DNA of 64,000 bases. Source: Philonthus cognatus. Taxonomy: Eukaryota > Arthropoda > Insecta > Coleoptera > Staphylinidae. The translations under genes and the position numbers were made by a program. Positions within the stretch are counted from its first letter, which is position 1; every line of letters begins with the position of its first letter. Of this stretch, positions 11,241-23,089 are shown piece by piece. The DNA lies in assembly GCA_932526585.2 (NCBI GenBank), contig OW052243.1:125357101-125421100 (forward strand), in the 5' to 3' direction. The notes below the pieces were generated by a model. That model saw only the letters and a program-made list of their open reading frames with translations, made no database searches and was not told the origin of the DNA.

Positions 11241-11484
11241 CTGAATTGTCATTGTCATTTAATGTATACTAATAAATCAGTATTCAATGTATATTATAAT
11301 ACTGCGGTATCGGGTACGATACATTTTATTTCATTAAGTTAGATGTATTATATTATTATCTTGTCAATAAAGATGTATTGTTGTTGTCGGTATTTAAAAT
11401 AAACAGCGTTTAAACGATTAACAAATTAAAACATGTTTAAAACATGTTCCTAACACGTTTAAAACGTATTTAAAACAGAACATA

Positions 11485-12185
11485 CAAGGCATTTTTCTTT
11501 TGAGTATACATTTCCCGATAAAACGGCGTTTTTTTTTTAATTTGCGGGAATTCGTTGTTTCAAAGCGGTTAATTTGAGGCTTTTAACGAGTGTTTTCCAC
11601 TCCTAGACTAAGCATGAAGTAAAATTTCGAGTTTAGAAAAGCCTAAGAATTTGGATTGGCCGCGTAGCGAAGCGGAGCGGCCAATCCAAATTAGGCTTTT
11701 CTAAACTCGAAATTTTACTTCATGCGCCACGCCTTAAAACACTGATTTACAGTGTAGTTCAAAAAACACACACATACAACAACGATTATAGCCAACCTAA
11801 TATACGTTAGAGTTATTGGGTTGCCTATAATCACTGTTTTAAACAATTTGTTCAGCGTAGATTTTGACTCACGTTTTATTCACATCTACGTATTAGATTG
11901 CTAAAGCCGTATATTTTAAACTTTACGATATTTCAGTGTTTTATACGCGTGGCGCATGAAGTAAAATTTCGAGTTTAGAAAAGCCTAATTTGGATTGGCC
12001 GCTCCGCTTCGCTACGCGGCCAATCCAAATTTTTAGGCTTTTCTAAACTCGAAATTTTACTTCATGCTCAGTCTGGGAGTGGAAAACCCTCTTTTAAAGA
12101 TTCAAATTGAAATTTAAAAAATAAACAACGAATGTCGTAAAATTTACAGTGTATGCATATATATACCTAAAAGCAAAATTCCCTG
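11485..12185. mobile_element. FB1 foldback element, complete two-core copy
   Basis: A 701-bp palindromic element bounded by TA (11483-11484 and 12186-12187). Order: outer end CAAGGCATTTTTCTTTTGAG, linker with CGAGTGTTTTCCACTC, core 1 (11612-11725), inner junction GCGCCACGCC...ACACTG, a central spacer with TTGGGTTGCC, inner junction TATACGCGTGGCGC, core 2 (11956-12066), linker CTGGGAGTGG, outer end AAAGCAAAATTCCCTG. No ORF, so it is non-autonomous. TA flanks and CAGGG-like termini suggest mobilisation by a Tc1/mariner-type transposase; this is inference. Confidence 0.9.
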
Positions 12186-12324
12186 TATTTAAAAATCAAA
12201 TTTATGCACACACGGTTGTGATATTTTATTGTAATAAAATGTTATGTTTAATGTAATTTGAAATAACTTCAACAATATTTCTTGAATAACTTTCTCATTT
12301 ATCACTTGGTGAAACATTTTGAAA

Positions 12325-12495
12325 TAATATTGAAGGATAAATTAAAAAAACTTGATGTGTTTCACTATTTGTTTCTATTTACTCGACTAGTTTCGCTTTT
12401 TTTTTCTTGATAATGCCGTATAAAGCGAAACTAGTCGAGTAAATAGAAACAAATAGTGAAACAAACCGAGTGTTTTTAATTTATCCTTCAATATT
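12325..12495. repeat. FB4 foldback palindrome
   Basis: Near-perfect hairpin with arms of about 75 bases: AATATTGAAGGATAAATT and TTTCACTATTTGTTTC, then TTTACTCGACTAGTTTCGCT; turn near TTTTTTTCTTGATAATGCC. Shorter relatives at 25530-25592 and 60618-60704 share GTGAAACAAACCA and the outer AAGGATAAAT. Confidence 0.9.
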
Positions 12496-13145
12496 ATATC
12501 TTTAACAATTTAGCTAACATTTTAAAACGTAAAGATACAATCTTAATCAAGTAGTATAAAATATAATTTAGCAAATTTAAGATAATAAAATGAATGTTTG
12601 AAACAAATTAAACATGTTTTAAACAAATTCAAGATTTAAAACACGTTTGCAACAAAACCGTTTAAAACACGACGGCTGTTTTTAAAAATGATTATAACAC
12701 TATTTTATAGCAAAGTATTTCAAACATAACAACCCTGATTTCAAGTTAACTAGAAAACTTCATTTTAATTGTGCCAGGGCAAGAATCAGGTTGAAAATCT
12801 AAAATAGATAAATACAAAGTTATTGTTCTTGTAGAAAATATAACATAATTAGAAAACGATTGAGAGAAAACACTATCCCTAGAAAAAATAAGAATATTTA
12901 CAAATTTCTGGGCTTTTTATATTAGGATAAAATTTTGACCGAATACAGTTGTGTAAAAAATTGTAAATGAATAGATTGTTTTTGAAAATTGAATTGATGA
13001 ACGCTATTGACTTCTACATATTGTTAATTTTAATTTTAATAAGCAAAAACAAATACCATGCATATCAGTCGTGTCCATTTTGTGTTTGCTAAATCGTTTT
13101 TTAATTATGTTATTTTTTCTACAAAAAAAAATCTTTGTATTTTCT
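12496..13145. other. AT-rich gap
   Basis: Has several short ACATGTTT/AAACAAGTTT-like words around 12595-12660 but no gene or clear repeat. Confidence 0.4.
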
Positions 13146-13395
13146 GTATTCTGAAGGCTTTTACTTCGTTATACATGTTCTGAACTTAGTGATGTATCAC
13201 ACTCATAATTTATTTTAGATTTGATATTTTCAATTATAATATTTTCTAATAGATGATTGAGTTACGTGAAGATTATAATAATAAAAAGAAGTATCAATAA
13301 CCTTTCTTCACACACTTTATTTTAATACCAGATGTACATTTCTGTCACCAAGTGACCATTATCAATGGATTTTTAATACTAATACTACTTTATTA
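13146..13395. repeat. Fragments of FB3 and FB5
   Basis: 13153-13185 has GGCTTTTACTTCGTTATAC, the FB3 outer end. 13255-13395 is one arm of FB5 (GATTGAGTTACGTGAAGA, CTTTATTTTAATACCAG, TGACCATTATCAATGG) whose complete palindrome lies at 38455-38660. Confidence 0.65.
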
Positions 13396-13784
13396 TAATA
13401 TTTTCTATTTTGCAAAGAGTGCCTTGGAAATAATGACGTCATATCTATTAATCAATTTAATCTTGACAGCAGTTTATCATTGTTAGCAGTCAAAATTGAT
13501 TAATAACGGTCAATATTTTGTAATAACTATAATAAGTGTCGATTATCATACAAAACATAAAGTAAAAAAATGGTGATGTGTCCATCATAGTACTTTTCCC
13601 GTTAAAGACATGATGATTTAAATATCAACACTATGGAAAAGTTGCACAAACTAAATTTAATCCACTATTCTTATTATTATTCCAAAACTATTCACAAAGA
13701 AAGTAATTCTTGCATTTTTTGCTACATCTTAATAAATATTGATCACTATCGCATCTAAGCGATATATATTTTTAACTTTACTGC
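13396..13784. other. Gap without gene
   Basis: A weak inverted relation exists between TTAATCAATTTAATCTTGAC and GTCAAAATTGATTAA (13449-13503). Otherwise nothing recognised. Confidence 0.4.
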
Positions 13785-13915
13785 AAATCAGTGGTATATA
13801 CGTGTGGCGCATGAAGTAAAATTTCGACATGTTTGATAATGACAAGCTAAATTTGTCAAAACTGCAGTCAAATTAAATAAAAAGTGTTATACAAACAAAG
13901 TAAAATGTGTTTTAT
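13785..13915. repeat. FB1-FB3 chimeric junction
   Basis: FB1 sequence (ACGTGTGGCGCATGAAGTAAA) runs to about 13827 and then changes without a gap into the interior of FB3 (TGTTTGATAATGACAAGC, CTGCAGTC, ACAAACAAAGT). Neither element is complete. Confidence 0.75.
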
Positions 13916-14154
13916 TGTAATCTATGTATTTATTTATTATACATTTTTGATCAGAAGCTAAGAAATATTGGCACAATTAAAATACAGTTTTCTAGTCTAC
14001 TTATCCGAATAATTTTTTGAAAAATGCCGCTATCCCCAAAACCGTACTAATAATTTTGACAACCTGACGGCAAAAACATACATAAATGTCGGTAAAAATA
14101 GATTCAGGCATTTTTTAAATTTGAACGTCCATTCTCATAAACATATTTTTTTTT

Positions 14155-14250
14155 AACATAAATAAGACACTTAAACTTTGTTTGTATAACTGAGGTTTTT
14201 TTATTGTGACTATAGTTTCGACAACTTTAACTTGTCATTATCAGACTACA
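14155..14250. repeat. FB3 fragment
   Basis: Left-arm-like FB3 segment: AACTTTGTTTGTATAAC, ATAGTTTCGACAACTTTAAC, TTGTCATTATC. It is in inverted orientation to the fragment at 13828-13915, so the two may be arms of one old FB3 copy with about 240 bp inserted. Confidence 0.6.
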
Positions 14251-14261
14251 AGTATTTTTTT

Positions 14262-14316
14262 TATCAAACCCTGGCCTATTAACGTATAAGAAACGTTAAT
14301 AGGCTAGGATTTGATA
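14262..14316. repeat. Short perfect hairpin
   Basis: ATCAAACCCTGGCCTATTAACG is mirrored by CGTTAATAGGCTAGGATTTGAT around TATAAGAAA. No relatives seen in the window. Confidence 0.8.
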
Positions 14317-15150
14317 CAAAAATGTCAACCATGTTTAAATCAACAGTTAACTATGTTAATTATTATAATGTTTATACATTGGTGGATATTACAATGACAA
14401 TTAACTTTACTACCAAAAAATTGTAATAGTATTTTTTTTCAGTAAAGACAAAGCAAAATTAAAATGCTTTTGCAGAGATCCCGAAAGTATATACTTTTTG
14501 TTACCATGTTCATGTACTATATATATTTTTTAAATTATTGACCAATTTCAATAAAAAATGTTAGCAAAAAGTTGTTCATGGCTCCTTTTTTATTTACTCA
14601 TTCCTTTTTGTAAATTCTGTGCATCTTTTAAGAAATAAATAGTATTATTATTATTATCAAATATATTCTACATGTCATGATGTGAAATATAATTTATTTT
14701 AACTTATAAACAAAAAGTCAATCTATTAGTAAAATTAATAATATTTATATTTTATTTGTATGATTTTTTTAAATTTTTTTAATAAATGTATTACTCAAAA
14801 CGGTCGTCGTAAATTATTTACTTAAAACCCGTCACAATAAGATCAAACAAAATATTCCACAACGCAACTGATATCTAACCAGTCTATCTTAACTGTTATG
14901 TAACCTAAACAAAATAATTGTAATAGTCATGGCTTAGATTACAGCTTATTCGGTTGACAAATTATGAAGTTATATTAGATTTATTTATTTATTGAATAAA
15001 TGTATAAACTTTTACAATTTTACAAAAATTATAATACTTCTGGACAAATATATTTATATAAACAAACTAACAATAGTAATATCGCATGCATGCCGAATTA
15101 TGGCTAGAATATTATTAATGTAACATAAGTAGAGAAATACAATATGCGGG
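14317..15150. other. AT-rich gap
   Basis: No gene seen. Segment 14810-14960 is less AT-rich but has stops in all frames. Confidence 0.45.
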
Positions 15151-15309
15151 CTCAGTCAACTTAGCCCCCCGAAGTTTGATTTTTTTGAAAAAAACTATTG
15201 CGCTAGACGGGCCTTAGCTAGCGCCAGCTAGCGCCACAAAAATTAGAGCTAGCGCCATTACGACAAGAAAGTTACGGGGGTTTGAACTTTCGGGGGGCTA
15301 GGTTGATGC
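15151..15309. repeat. Inverted repeat with internal GCTAGCGCC motifs
   Basis: Outer arms TCAACTTAGCCCCCCGAA and TTCGGGGGGCTAGGTTGA are inverted complements around an interior with three to four copies of GCTAGCGCCA. The block is much more GC-rich than its surroundings. It looks like a small MITE or foldback of a family seen only once here. Confidence 0.75.
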
Positions 15310-15364
15310 TATAAATAAAAGCAGGTTTAAAAATATACTGCTAAGCAAGAATATTTTGAATTTA

Positions 15365-15617
15365 ACAATATTTCAGTGTTTTATACGCGTGGCGCATGAA
15401 GTAAAATTTTAAGTTCAGAAAAGCCTGAATCTGGATTTGGACGCTGCGCGTCCAAATCCAAACGTTCAGGCTTTTCTAAACTCGAAATTTGACTTCATGC
15501 TTAATCAAGGAGTGGAAACACTCCCTTGAAACTTCAAATCGAACTTATTTAAAAATACCTTAAAATGCATGTGTCGAATCGGGATACACGTGTCTATACT
15601 TGAAAGAAAAATTCCCT
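15365..15617. repeat. FB1 element, one core plus right end
   Basis: Core 15396-15499 with a GGACGCTGCGCGTCC loop, right linker CAAGGAGTGGAAACACTC, and outer end AAAGAAAAATTCCCTG followed by TA. The left outer half is missing. Confidence 0.88.
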
Positions 15618-15659
15618 GTATGAATTTTGTGAAGATAAAATACCATATGTTAAAAATAA

Positions 15660-16440
15660 CACGAGTGCTGAAAAGGGGGTTGAGATTTTTTCATGAAGTG
15701 AAGTGTAATTAATCTGTTTGGTGGTGAATTGTGGGAGTTATCATGGGCAGGCACGTTCGTTCTTATCTCGGCGTGTATTCGGCATGAAATCAAATGATGC
15801 CGAGCAAATATTTGGCGCGGTTTTTTAAAGGGTTGATACGAGGTGATTTAGGGATAATGCGATAAAAGTGCTATGATTGCGTAATGTGGGTCGCGTAAAT
15901 GTTTGCGGATTGCAGGATCGTAGCGTTGCAGGGTTTGTCGCACCGGCTGCGTCTTATGATTTTCCGGTATTTGGATGTGTTTACAGTGTGCGCCTTGATG
16001 AGAGTTGGTCCTTTGAGTTGCATACAGGCGTCGGTATTTGCTATGCTGTTTGTAAAACATTTGCGATACCTAAAAGGAATAATGAAGTCGAGACGCGTGA
16101 ATGCGTGCTTTGAAAGTGCTGCGAGGTGTGCGGTGGTGGTGAGTTGATATCCATGCTTGTGTCTGTTTGCGGGTATGGATGTGGATATGCGGAAGTGCTC
16201 GTGTCTAGTGGGTAGTATGGTAGAGTATTGTATGTTGTAGTTCGAACGTGGGCAAGTGGAATGTTTGCATTCGGCAAACTGCAGCCAGTATCGTTTGGGG
16301 TAGAACGAGAGTAAAAGTGTGTTGGCGTTTTGTGTGCAGAAGGAAACCTGCAAAACTCCGTTGAGTCGGTGTTGTACGTAGGTCAGGGTAGCTGGATCAT
16401 ACATCTGTGCTTTGGATCAGATATCCACCCCAACAGAAAT
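15660..16440. other. G/T-rich segment, apparently single copy
   Basis: The plus strand is strongly enriched in G and T and is the GC-richest long stretch in the window. Low stop density leaves frames of 70-177 codons open on both strands in four frames, all overlapping, which points to base composition and not to coding. The longest (177 codons, minus, 15871-16404) has no motif I recognise. CpG words are frequent (GTCGCGTAAATG, GACGCGTG). Confidence 0.5.
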
Positions 16441-16519
16441 ACTCGCATAGGGGAAAGGAGAGTAAAGGAACTTTGGATCAATACAGCACCTTGAATAATT
16501 TATAAAAGCGTTCTGGTCT

Positions 16520-16900
16520 GCTTGACGGCAGCACTGTTCTAGCGGCTTCGTCGTGACGTGCCGCTATTGCCGCTACCGTTTCCACTGCCTACTTCACCTC
16601 TATTGTCTAAATACTTCTCCTCAGCACGATGACTCACCACTCTATTCTTTCCCACTCATCTACCATCTACTTCCTCTACCCTCAACCATCTATTCCCCCT
16701 ACTCCTCTTACAGATAATATGGTTACACTAACAAATCCTACGTCTCCAATGCATTCTGCGTTCAAACTAATTCTCGTCACAAACATAACAAATTCCATCT
16801 TTACAACGACATAATATTTTTCAATCGTGTTAAAACCCCCGACCACAACTTCCTATCACCCCAAAGCCTCGTGTCTTACACGCAAGCATTGCCTTTATTT
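16520..16900. other. C/T/A-rich segment, opposite skew
   Basis: From about 16530 the plus strand switches to C-rich, G-poor sequence with many CTAC/CTCC words and a dense CG cluster at 16540-16580. A 61-codon plus frame at 16629 is Ser/Pro/Thr-rich but compositional. The switch point near 16440-16550 is sharp. Confidence 0.5.
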
Positions 16901-16944
16901 ATTCCCACAGCCACCGAATTGTCCTCATTTTGAAACGCGGCCAA

Positions 16945-16982
16945 TTCATTCGCATTCGCATTCGCATTCTCATTCTCATTCG
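16945..16982. repeat. (CATTCG)n / (CATTCT)n hexamer repeat
   Basis: Six consecutive hexamers of CATTCG then CATTCT inside the C-rich island. In one frame they encode alternating Ile/Arg-type dipeptides (RIRIRILILI), a compositional artefact. Confidence 0.9.
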
Positions 16983-17849
16983 ACCCAACAATTTCCTAAA
17001 TAGTATCCACGACAAGCGACGCTTAAAAAATGCAATAACGAATCATCTTAATATATTCGAAAAAATCCCCCTCAGCCGAGGTATTCAGCGTATGTTTTTA
17101 TTGGAGAAATTCCAGCCGACCGAGTTAACGACATAAGGAAATATTTATTTAGAGATCACCGCGAAACGTGCACTCTTATTGTTATTATAAAAGCCAGATT
17201 TTCCACAAGAACAGCTAGAAAAAATAAATGAGCGAGGGGCTGGAAAACTTTAGCCCCACTTTTTCCTCGGCGAGTGGAAGGAAAATCGAAAATAATCCTT
17301 TTGGTGAATGATATAATGTTCATTCGGAAAAAAACGTGGTTTATTAATCGTATTATGAGCTATAATAAAAATATGTAGGACAGAAACACCGAACGTCGAA
17401 TGCCCAGACAAAGACATACTAACAAACTCATGTATAGATCAGTTGACGAGAAATGTCCTAGAACTTTTAGGTTCAAATTAAATTAATTATACTAATATGA
17501 ATCCCCTAGTATAGCTTAAGTTGCAGCACATAAAAGTAGAAGAAAAAATATTAATATGAAAACCCTCAAAGGAAAGTTGTATGATAGATTTCAAATTTGT
17601 AATCAAATGACATCTATCGTCAATTCTACTATATTTTATTATATTATTTTCACACAAAAATTAGTTGTGTCTGAATACAGATATTGTGTATATAAAAATA
17701 CGTTTTGATCTGGTCTGCAGAACGGAAATTTACTCACAGATTGACAACGAGGAAATTCTCTCTAAATAGCAATGATATAAATTGCAAAGTGTTTTATGTG
17801 CTTTGCAACAAAATATCACAAATCGACAACTTGCAGTATTTCAGTTATA
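16983..17849. other. Gap without gene
   Basis: Part 17040-17330 is moderately GC-rich single-copy-looking DNA; 17340-17849 is AT-rich. No gene recognised. Confidence 0.45.
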
Positions 17850-18573
17850 TAGGGAATTTTTCTATTAAGTATACATATCCCGATTATTACAGGGTTTAGT
17901 AAATTTGCAGAACTCATTCACAAGCGGTCAATTTAAAGCTTCTAATAAGTGTTTTAACTCCTTGATTAAGCATAAAGTAAAATTTCGAGTTAAGGATAGC
18001 CCGAACGTTTGGATATTTTGGTGTTTTAGATATTTTAGTGTTTTAGATATTTCAATGTCTTATAGTTAAATTTTAAGTCTCAAACGACTGTTTTCCACTC
18101 CCAAATTAAGCATGAAGTAAAATTTCGAGTTTAGAAAAGCCTGAAAATTTGGTTTGGTCACGTAGCGCGTAGCGCTACGTGACCAAACCAAATTTTCAGG
18201 CTTTTCTAAACTCGAAATTTTACTTCATGCGCCACGCGTACAAAACACTGATTTAAGGTGAAATTTAAAATATTCTACTAAAGCAGTATGTTAAAAACGT
18301 GTGTTCTAAACATCACATCACATCAGTGTTTTGTACGCGTGGCGCATGAAGTAAAATTCCTAGTTGAGAAAAGCCTGAATTTAGGTTTGGCCCAAATCCA
18401 AATGTTCAGGCTTTTTTAAACTCGAAATTTTACTTCTTGCTTAGCCTGGGAGTGGAAAACACTCGTTTAAAGCTTCAAACTAAACTCCTTTTAAAAAATA
18501 ACGAATATCTGAAGATTTACAGCCTATACCTACGCTGTAATTGATTTATGCATACTTAAAAAAAAACGTTCTG
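17850..18573. mobile_element. FB1 foldback element, complete three-part copy
   Basis: Outer ends TAGGGAATTTTTCTATTAAG and AAAAACGTTCTG, each next to TA. It contains a decayed half-core (17965-18010), a normal core with a CACGTAGCGCGTAGCGCTACGTG loop (18112-18229), and a third core (18348-18436) with a much-reduced loop. The inner junctions GCGCCACGCGTACAAAACACTG and CAGTGTTTTGTACGCGTGGCGC are exact mirrors, so the two arms match each other better than they match other FB1 copies here. Confidence 0.9.
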
Positions 18574-18943
18574 TATAAAATACATAGGAAGTTTGGAAAT
18601 ATTTGTTGAGTTATTTAAAATAGATAATCGGATAAGTTGATTTGAAGAACAATTGGCATACGTTTGTAGTTAATAGAGCTATAGAAAAGTGTAATATATG
18701 TATTTCGTAGATTTTTATGTGACTTGCAACTTTTATTTAAAGAATTATTGAATAATAGCAGTCTTTTTAGAAATATTGACAATAAATAAGGCGGTTTTAC
18801 CTAATTTTTAGACATAAAAAAATGCCAAATGTCTTAGAAATCGCAAAAAGTCGCCCAATTTAACAATATTAGCCCTGGGGTTTTCCTGGTGACCAAAGAA
18901 ATGTTGTTTACACTGTGTATTATTTATTACTATCTCAGATATA
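18574..18943. other. AT-rich gap
   Basis: Nothing recognised; lies between two FB1 elements. Confidence 0.4.
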
Positions 18944-19265
18944 CAGAGGGTTGTTAAGTATACATATCTCAATATACTGTATGCGCTGTAAATTTTTAGA
19001 TATTCTTTGTTTTTACAAATATTTCAAATTGAACTTTCTAATGAGTATTTTCCAGTCCCAGATTAAGCATAAAGTAAAATTTCGAGTTTAGAAAAACCTG
19101 AAAATTTGGTTTGGTCTCGTAGCGAAGCGAGCACTTCATGCTCAATCTAGGAGTGGAAAGCAGTCGTTTAAGAATTAAAATTAAACTATTTAAAAAAAAC
19201 AAACGATTATCGGAAAAGTTACAGCTTATGCATACATGTATGTATATTTAAAAGAAAAATTCCCA
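18944..19265. mobile_element. FB1 element, short single-core copy
   Basis: Both outer ends are present (CAGAGGGTTGTTAAGTATAC and TTAAAAGAAAAATTCCC) next to TA, but the interior has collapsed to one left half-core that jumps from GTCTCGTAGCGAAGCGAG straight to CACTTCATGC. It is a natural internal deletion between the arms of one hairpin. Confidence 0.85.
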
Positions 19266-21567
19266 ATATGTTTACCCAATTTTAATGGTGGCAAATGCCA
19301 CCGTCAGAACCGACAGGGTTAAGACATCTTAAAGATCACTAGAAAGCAGGTAGTAATTTATGACGATGTATAACACAAAATATATATTTATATTAGAAGT
19401 TTATATTTTTTGCTGAGAAAGACTGAACATGTCTGACTATATCAAGCTAATATGTAAAAGCTATTTAAAAATGTTGATAGCTACGCCAATGCGCTACTGC
19501 TCGATGGTGGCATTGTTAATGACAAGAATGCACAAAGTGCATATGGAAAATGAGAAACAAGTTAGAATGTCAATCTCTTATAATGTTTCAATCAATAATG
19601 TGTAAACATCATAATTCTTTTTAAATGTGGATATATAGTTTTATATTGGATTTAATCGTTGAGAAAACATCGTATTAAGGCGGGATTATATTCGTAATTA
19701 TATGTCGGGTATAAGCGCGTGATGTAAATGTGGAATATAATAAAAGCAGGGTCTGTGCTTAAAAAAAAATCCCCCGCCTTGAAACCGGAACAAGGGGAAA
19801 CGCACCATTTTTCTCTTCTCTTTATACCCGTGCACGTTTTTATTAGGGGTGTTAAAATGATTTTCGGTCGACACTTCATTTTAAACATCTCTATCCTCCG
19901 ATTGTTATTTACCGAGATGTTTTCGAGGAGTTCGGTTATTGATGGGTGTCCGGGTATACCCAAAGCTGCTTCCCAATAGTACCAGTAAGAAACTTTCCGA
20001 TTCCTCCGGAGTCCCTTGCGGGATCAAAAAATACACGCTCCGGAATCAATATTAATAGTAATGAATAGTATACACATAATCGGTTTTTTCCCACCGGTCG
20101 CACAATGAAAGGTTTATTTCAGTTTTTTTTGATGGAGCCGTTTAGAGGCTGAATGTCCATCAATCAAAATTAACTGGCCCTATACAGTGTCCTTTCGAAT
20201 ATTTCAATAAAGCGGCAAAATTCATTTGTATCCACACATACACACTCGCAATTATTATAAAATTACATTACCTCCGAAAACCCAATTCAGCGAGGAAATT
20301 GTCCTTCGGGAATGATATATTCTCCACGAGTAGTTTTTTTTTTCGGGCTCCCTCTCCTTTTCCTTTTGGGGCACCTGAATTCGCGTAGCTACTTTATCTG
20401 CCTCTTATCTTTGTTCGATATTTTCTTTGTAGTAAAGACCAATAAGGATTTCCACAACAGGGCTGGGTTTTAATATTTTACAAAACCGCCACACTAGAAT
20501 TTTCACAATGGATAATAGACCGCTTTTATCCGATATTAATTATGGCTACCCGCAAGTTATTCGACACTGGGTGGCCGCCTCTAGCATTTACGAATGCATT
20601 ATATAATTAACAGTTTCAAGCGGTTGGTTGTAAGCAGGATTGTTTATTTAGTACATAGCGTGAATAAGTGATACCACCTCTGCAAACTTATTGATTGTGT
20701 CTACTAAATACTATACACTCACACCTTTTTATTCATATTCTAACCCATATACTTTAATTTAATTACACTGGTATAAACTAAGATCAAACATATATATTTT
20801 TAAAAATCGAAAATTTAAAATTCGTTTTAATTTTATATATTATTTTTAAAAGTTTTGCAAACTTAAAGAAACATAAGCTTATTCTCTCTAATTCAAATAG
20901 TTTTGAGTTTAAAATATTTATGTTTAAAATATCTATTTGTATAGCCGTTGTGTTGCGCTAAAACATACCCATAATTGCTAAATACCTCGGAATTACTTTA
21001 ATTCTTCGCCCCTTGAAAGTTTCTCGGCGAACTTTAATAAATCGTGCCCATTATTTTACTTACTTATATCAGCAGTTAATTTGTTGAGGAACGCGACATA
21101 ATACTTCTCTCGCCACTCAGAAAACTTGAAACATAATAACGGCTATCGTTATCGACCGCACATAAAACTCCGAAATGCGGACTTTGTTATTGTTAAATAA
21201 AAACTCGATGCGAAACAATTCTGCTGTTAAATGTTTAATGCGTCCTTATCTATTTTCACTGTCTAAGCGCATTAATAAATATTGCAGAACATACGTGTGA
21301 ACAAGTTTTAATTAATAATGCTTTATATTCAAGCTTAAAAACAATAAATCCAAAGCGCATATATTATTAATAATAATGAAAACAAGGGTTTATTAAAAAA
21401 AAAACGAATGTTTTTACAATCTTGGGCTAAAATTTCAGATCCATTAATATTTAAAATAAAAAGTTTGCGTTTGCTAATTAGTTTTATTGATCTGAATCTA
21501 GAGAACGGATTTAAAAATATATAATGGATTAAAATTTAATTTTATAATAGTAGATTTAATATAAATA
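19266..21567. other. Single-copy-looking island, no gene seen
   Basis: About 2.3 kb almost free of the window's repeats, with moderate GC near 19730-20660 and 20990-21260. Overlapping 83- and 103-codon frames on opposite strands (19652-19979) carry no recognisable domain. A short repeat word AAGAAACATAAGCTTATTCTC near 20870 recurs at 315 and 3790. Confidence 0.5.
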
Positions 21568-22203
21568 CACCGGGAATTTTTCTTTTAAGTATAAATATCT
21601 CGATGTAAATGTTTAATTTTTAGGCATTCGTTTATTTACAAAACGTTTAATTTGAAGCTTCTGACGAGGGTTTCCACTCCTTAGTTAAGCATGAAGTAAA
21701 ATTTCGAGTTTAGAAAAGCCTGAAAATTTGGTTTGGTCGCTCCACGAAGCGACTTCATGAGCCACGAGTATAAAACGCTGAAATATTGTGAAGTTTAAAA
21801 TATACTGTTAAAGCAGAAGGTTTTCAACTTCACGTTAAATCAGTGTACTATGCGACTGGCGCATGAAGTAACATTTAGAGTTTATAAAAGCCTGAGTTTG
21901 TATTTGGACGTTTCGCGTCCTAAATAAATAAATAAATAAATATTAAATAAATAAATACGTTTATTGTCGAAGATAAACCAATTTAGAACATAAAAATCAG
22001 CAACATTGAAAATTATAATCCAAACGTTCAGGCTTTTCTAAATTAGAAATTTACTTCATGCTTAATCAAGGACTGGAAACACTCTTTAATACGAACGATT
22101 TTAAAATACAACATGTATTTTACAATACTCGTTAAAAGTTTTAAATTGAACGCTTTTAAAATACAGCGAATAGCTATAAGTTTATAACATTTCGAATACA
22201 CTG
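21568..22203. mobile_element. FB1 element with internal insertion
   Basis: Outer end CACCGGGAATTTTTCTTTTAAG, a half-core with a GGTCGCTCCACGAAGCGACTTC break, mirrored inner junctions, then a second core whose loop is interrupted at about 21925 by a (TAAA)n tract and about 75 bases of foreign sequence before ATCCAAACGTTCAGGC resumes at 22019. The right arm is diverged and ends near ACACTG-TA. Confidence 0.75.
21925..22018. repeat. Insertion with (TAAA)n tail inside FB1 loop
   Basis: TAAATAAATAAATAAATAAA followed by TACGTTTATTGTCG and more. The tetranucleotide tail looks like the 3' end of a retroposed SINE/LINE fragment inserted in the FB1 loop. The rest is too short to name. Confidence 0.5.
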
Positions 22204-23089
22204 TAAATCAACCGAGTTGTTTTTGTTTGTTTTCTTTGTGTTTTGCGATACGCAGCCATTGTAAGAGTAATTCCTATGCGTAATAATCGGCGTAGTAATT
22301 TATTTAAGTCGGATTGTAAAAGAAACTATGGAGATACAATGCCTAAGGTAACCCGAGAAAGAGTAGGAAAGGGTAAATTCCCTTCTCGATGCACCTCGTT
22401 ATTATTTTTTATTTGATTATAATCCATCGGATTATTTAATGATTTTCTGTGATTTTGTATCGAAAATGTTGTAGAGAGATTGTTTTATTTGGTAAAAACG
22501 TTATTTTTAGATTTGTTTAAACTTAAAAATGAGAATCCAAAGTATTCCTGCTGTTGTTTATAACTAAAGAATAAAATTCCTATACTTCAATTTTCTTCTT
22601 TTTCTTCTTTTATTTTAGTATGCATTAAAAATAATGACATGGGATCTCATTTATTGAGAATGTAACTATTCTTGCAATTGCAATGAATTGCATTGCGTAT
22701 TGAGTAATAACAATAATAATTTTATAACACAACATATTCAGAAAAAAAGGCAACAAATTTAGAAAAAGGCAACAAATTCAAAAATAAAATTTGATCATTT
22801 GGTTTTTTTGACTAATTTAAAATCAACCCGATTAAAAAAAGTATAAACACAGCACCTTTTCGTTTATACAAAAAATATTAAACTAAATTTTGACAGTTGA
22901 ACAAAATAAATATATATCAAGTCCATAGCCTGTTTTATTTTAGAAATAAACATTACTAATAACAAATTTGTTGTTGCCTAGTGTAATGTTATTACGGAAT
23001 CACCATTTAAGAGAAATACATCTTTATTGAAAAAGACAGAAATGCATTATAATAAAATATAATTTATAAATATACAAGTAATTTTTTAC
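22204..23089. other. Gap without gene
   Basis: AT-rich; nothing recognised before the reverse transcriptase remnant. Confidence 0.4.

Noticed and set aside
15871..16404. 177-codon open frame (minus) as a gene
   Set aside because: Frames are open on four strands/phases at once because the segment is G/T-skewed and stop-poor; no domain, no splice context, no relatives.
19652..19979. Overlapping 103- and 83-codon frames on opposite strands
   Set aside because: No domain or splice signals that make sense, and neither frame is clearly favoured.
21655..21680. A CTGACGAG word in an FB1 linker as another hammerhead
   Set aside because: No GAAA follows at stem II distance; the consensus linker is TAACGAGTGTTTCCACTC, a plain hairpin.
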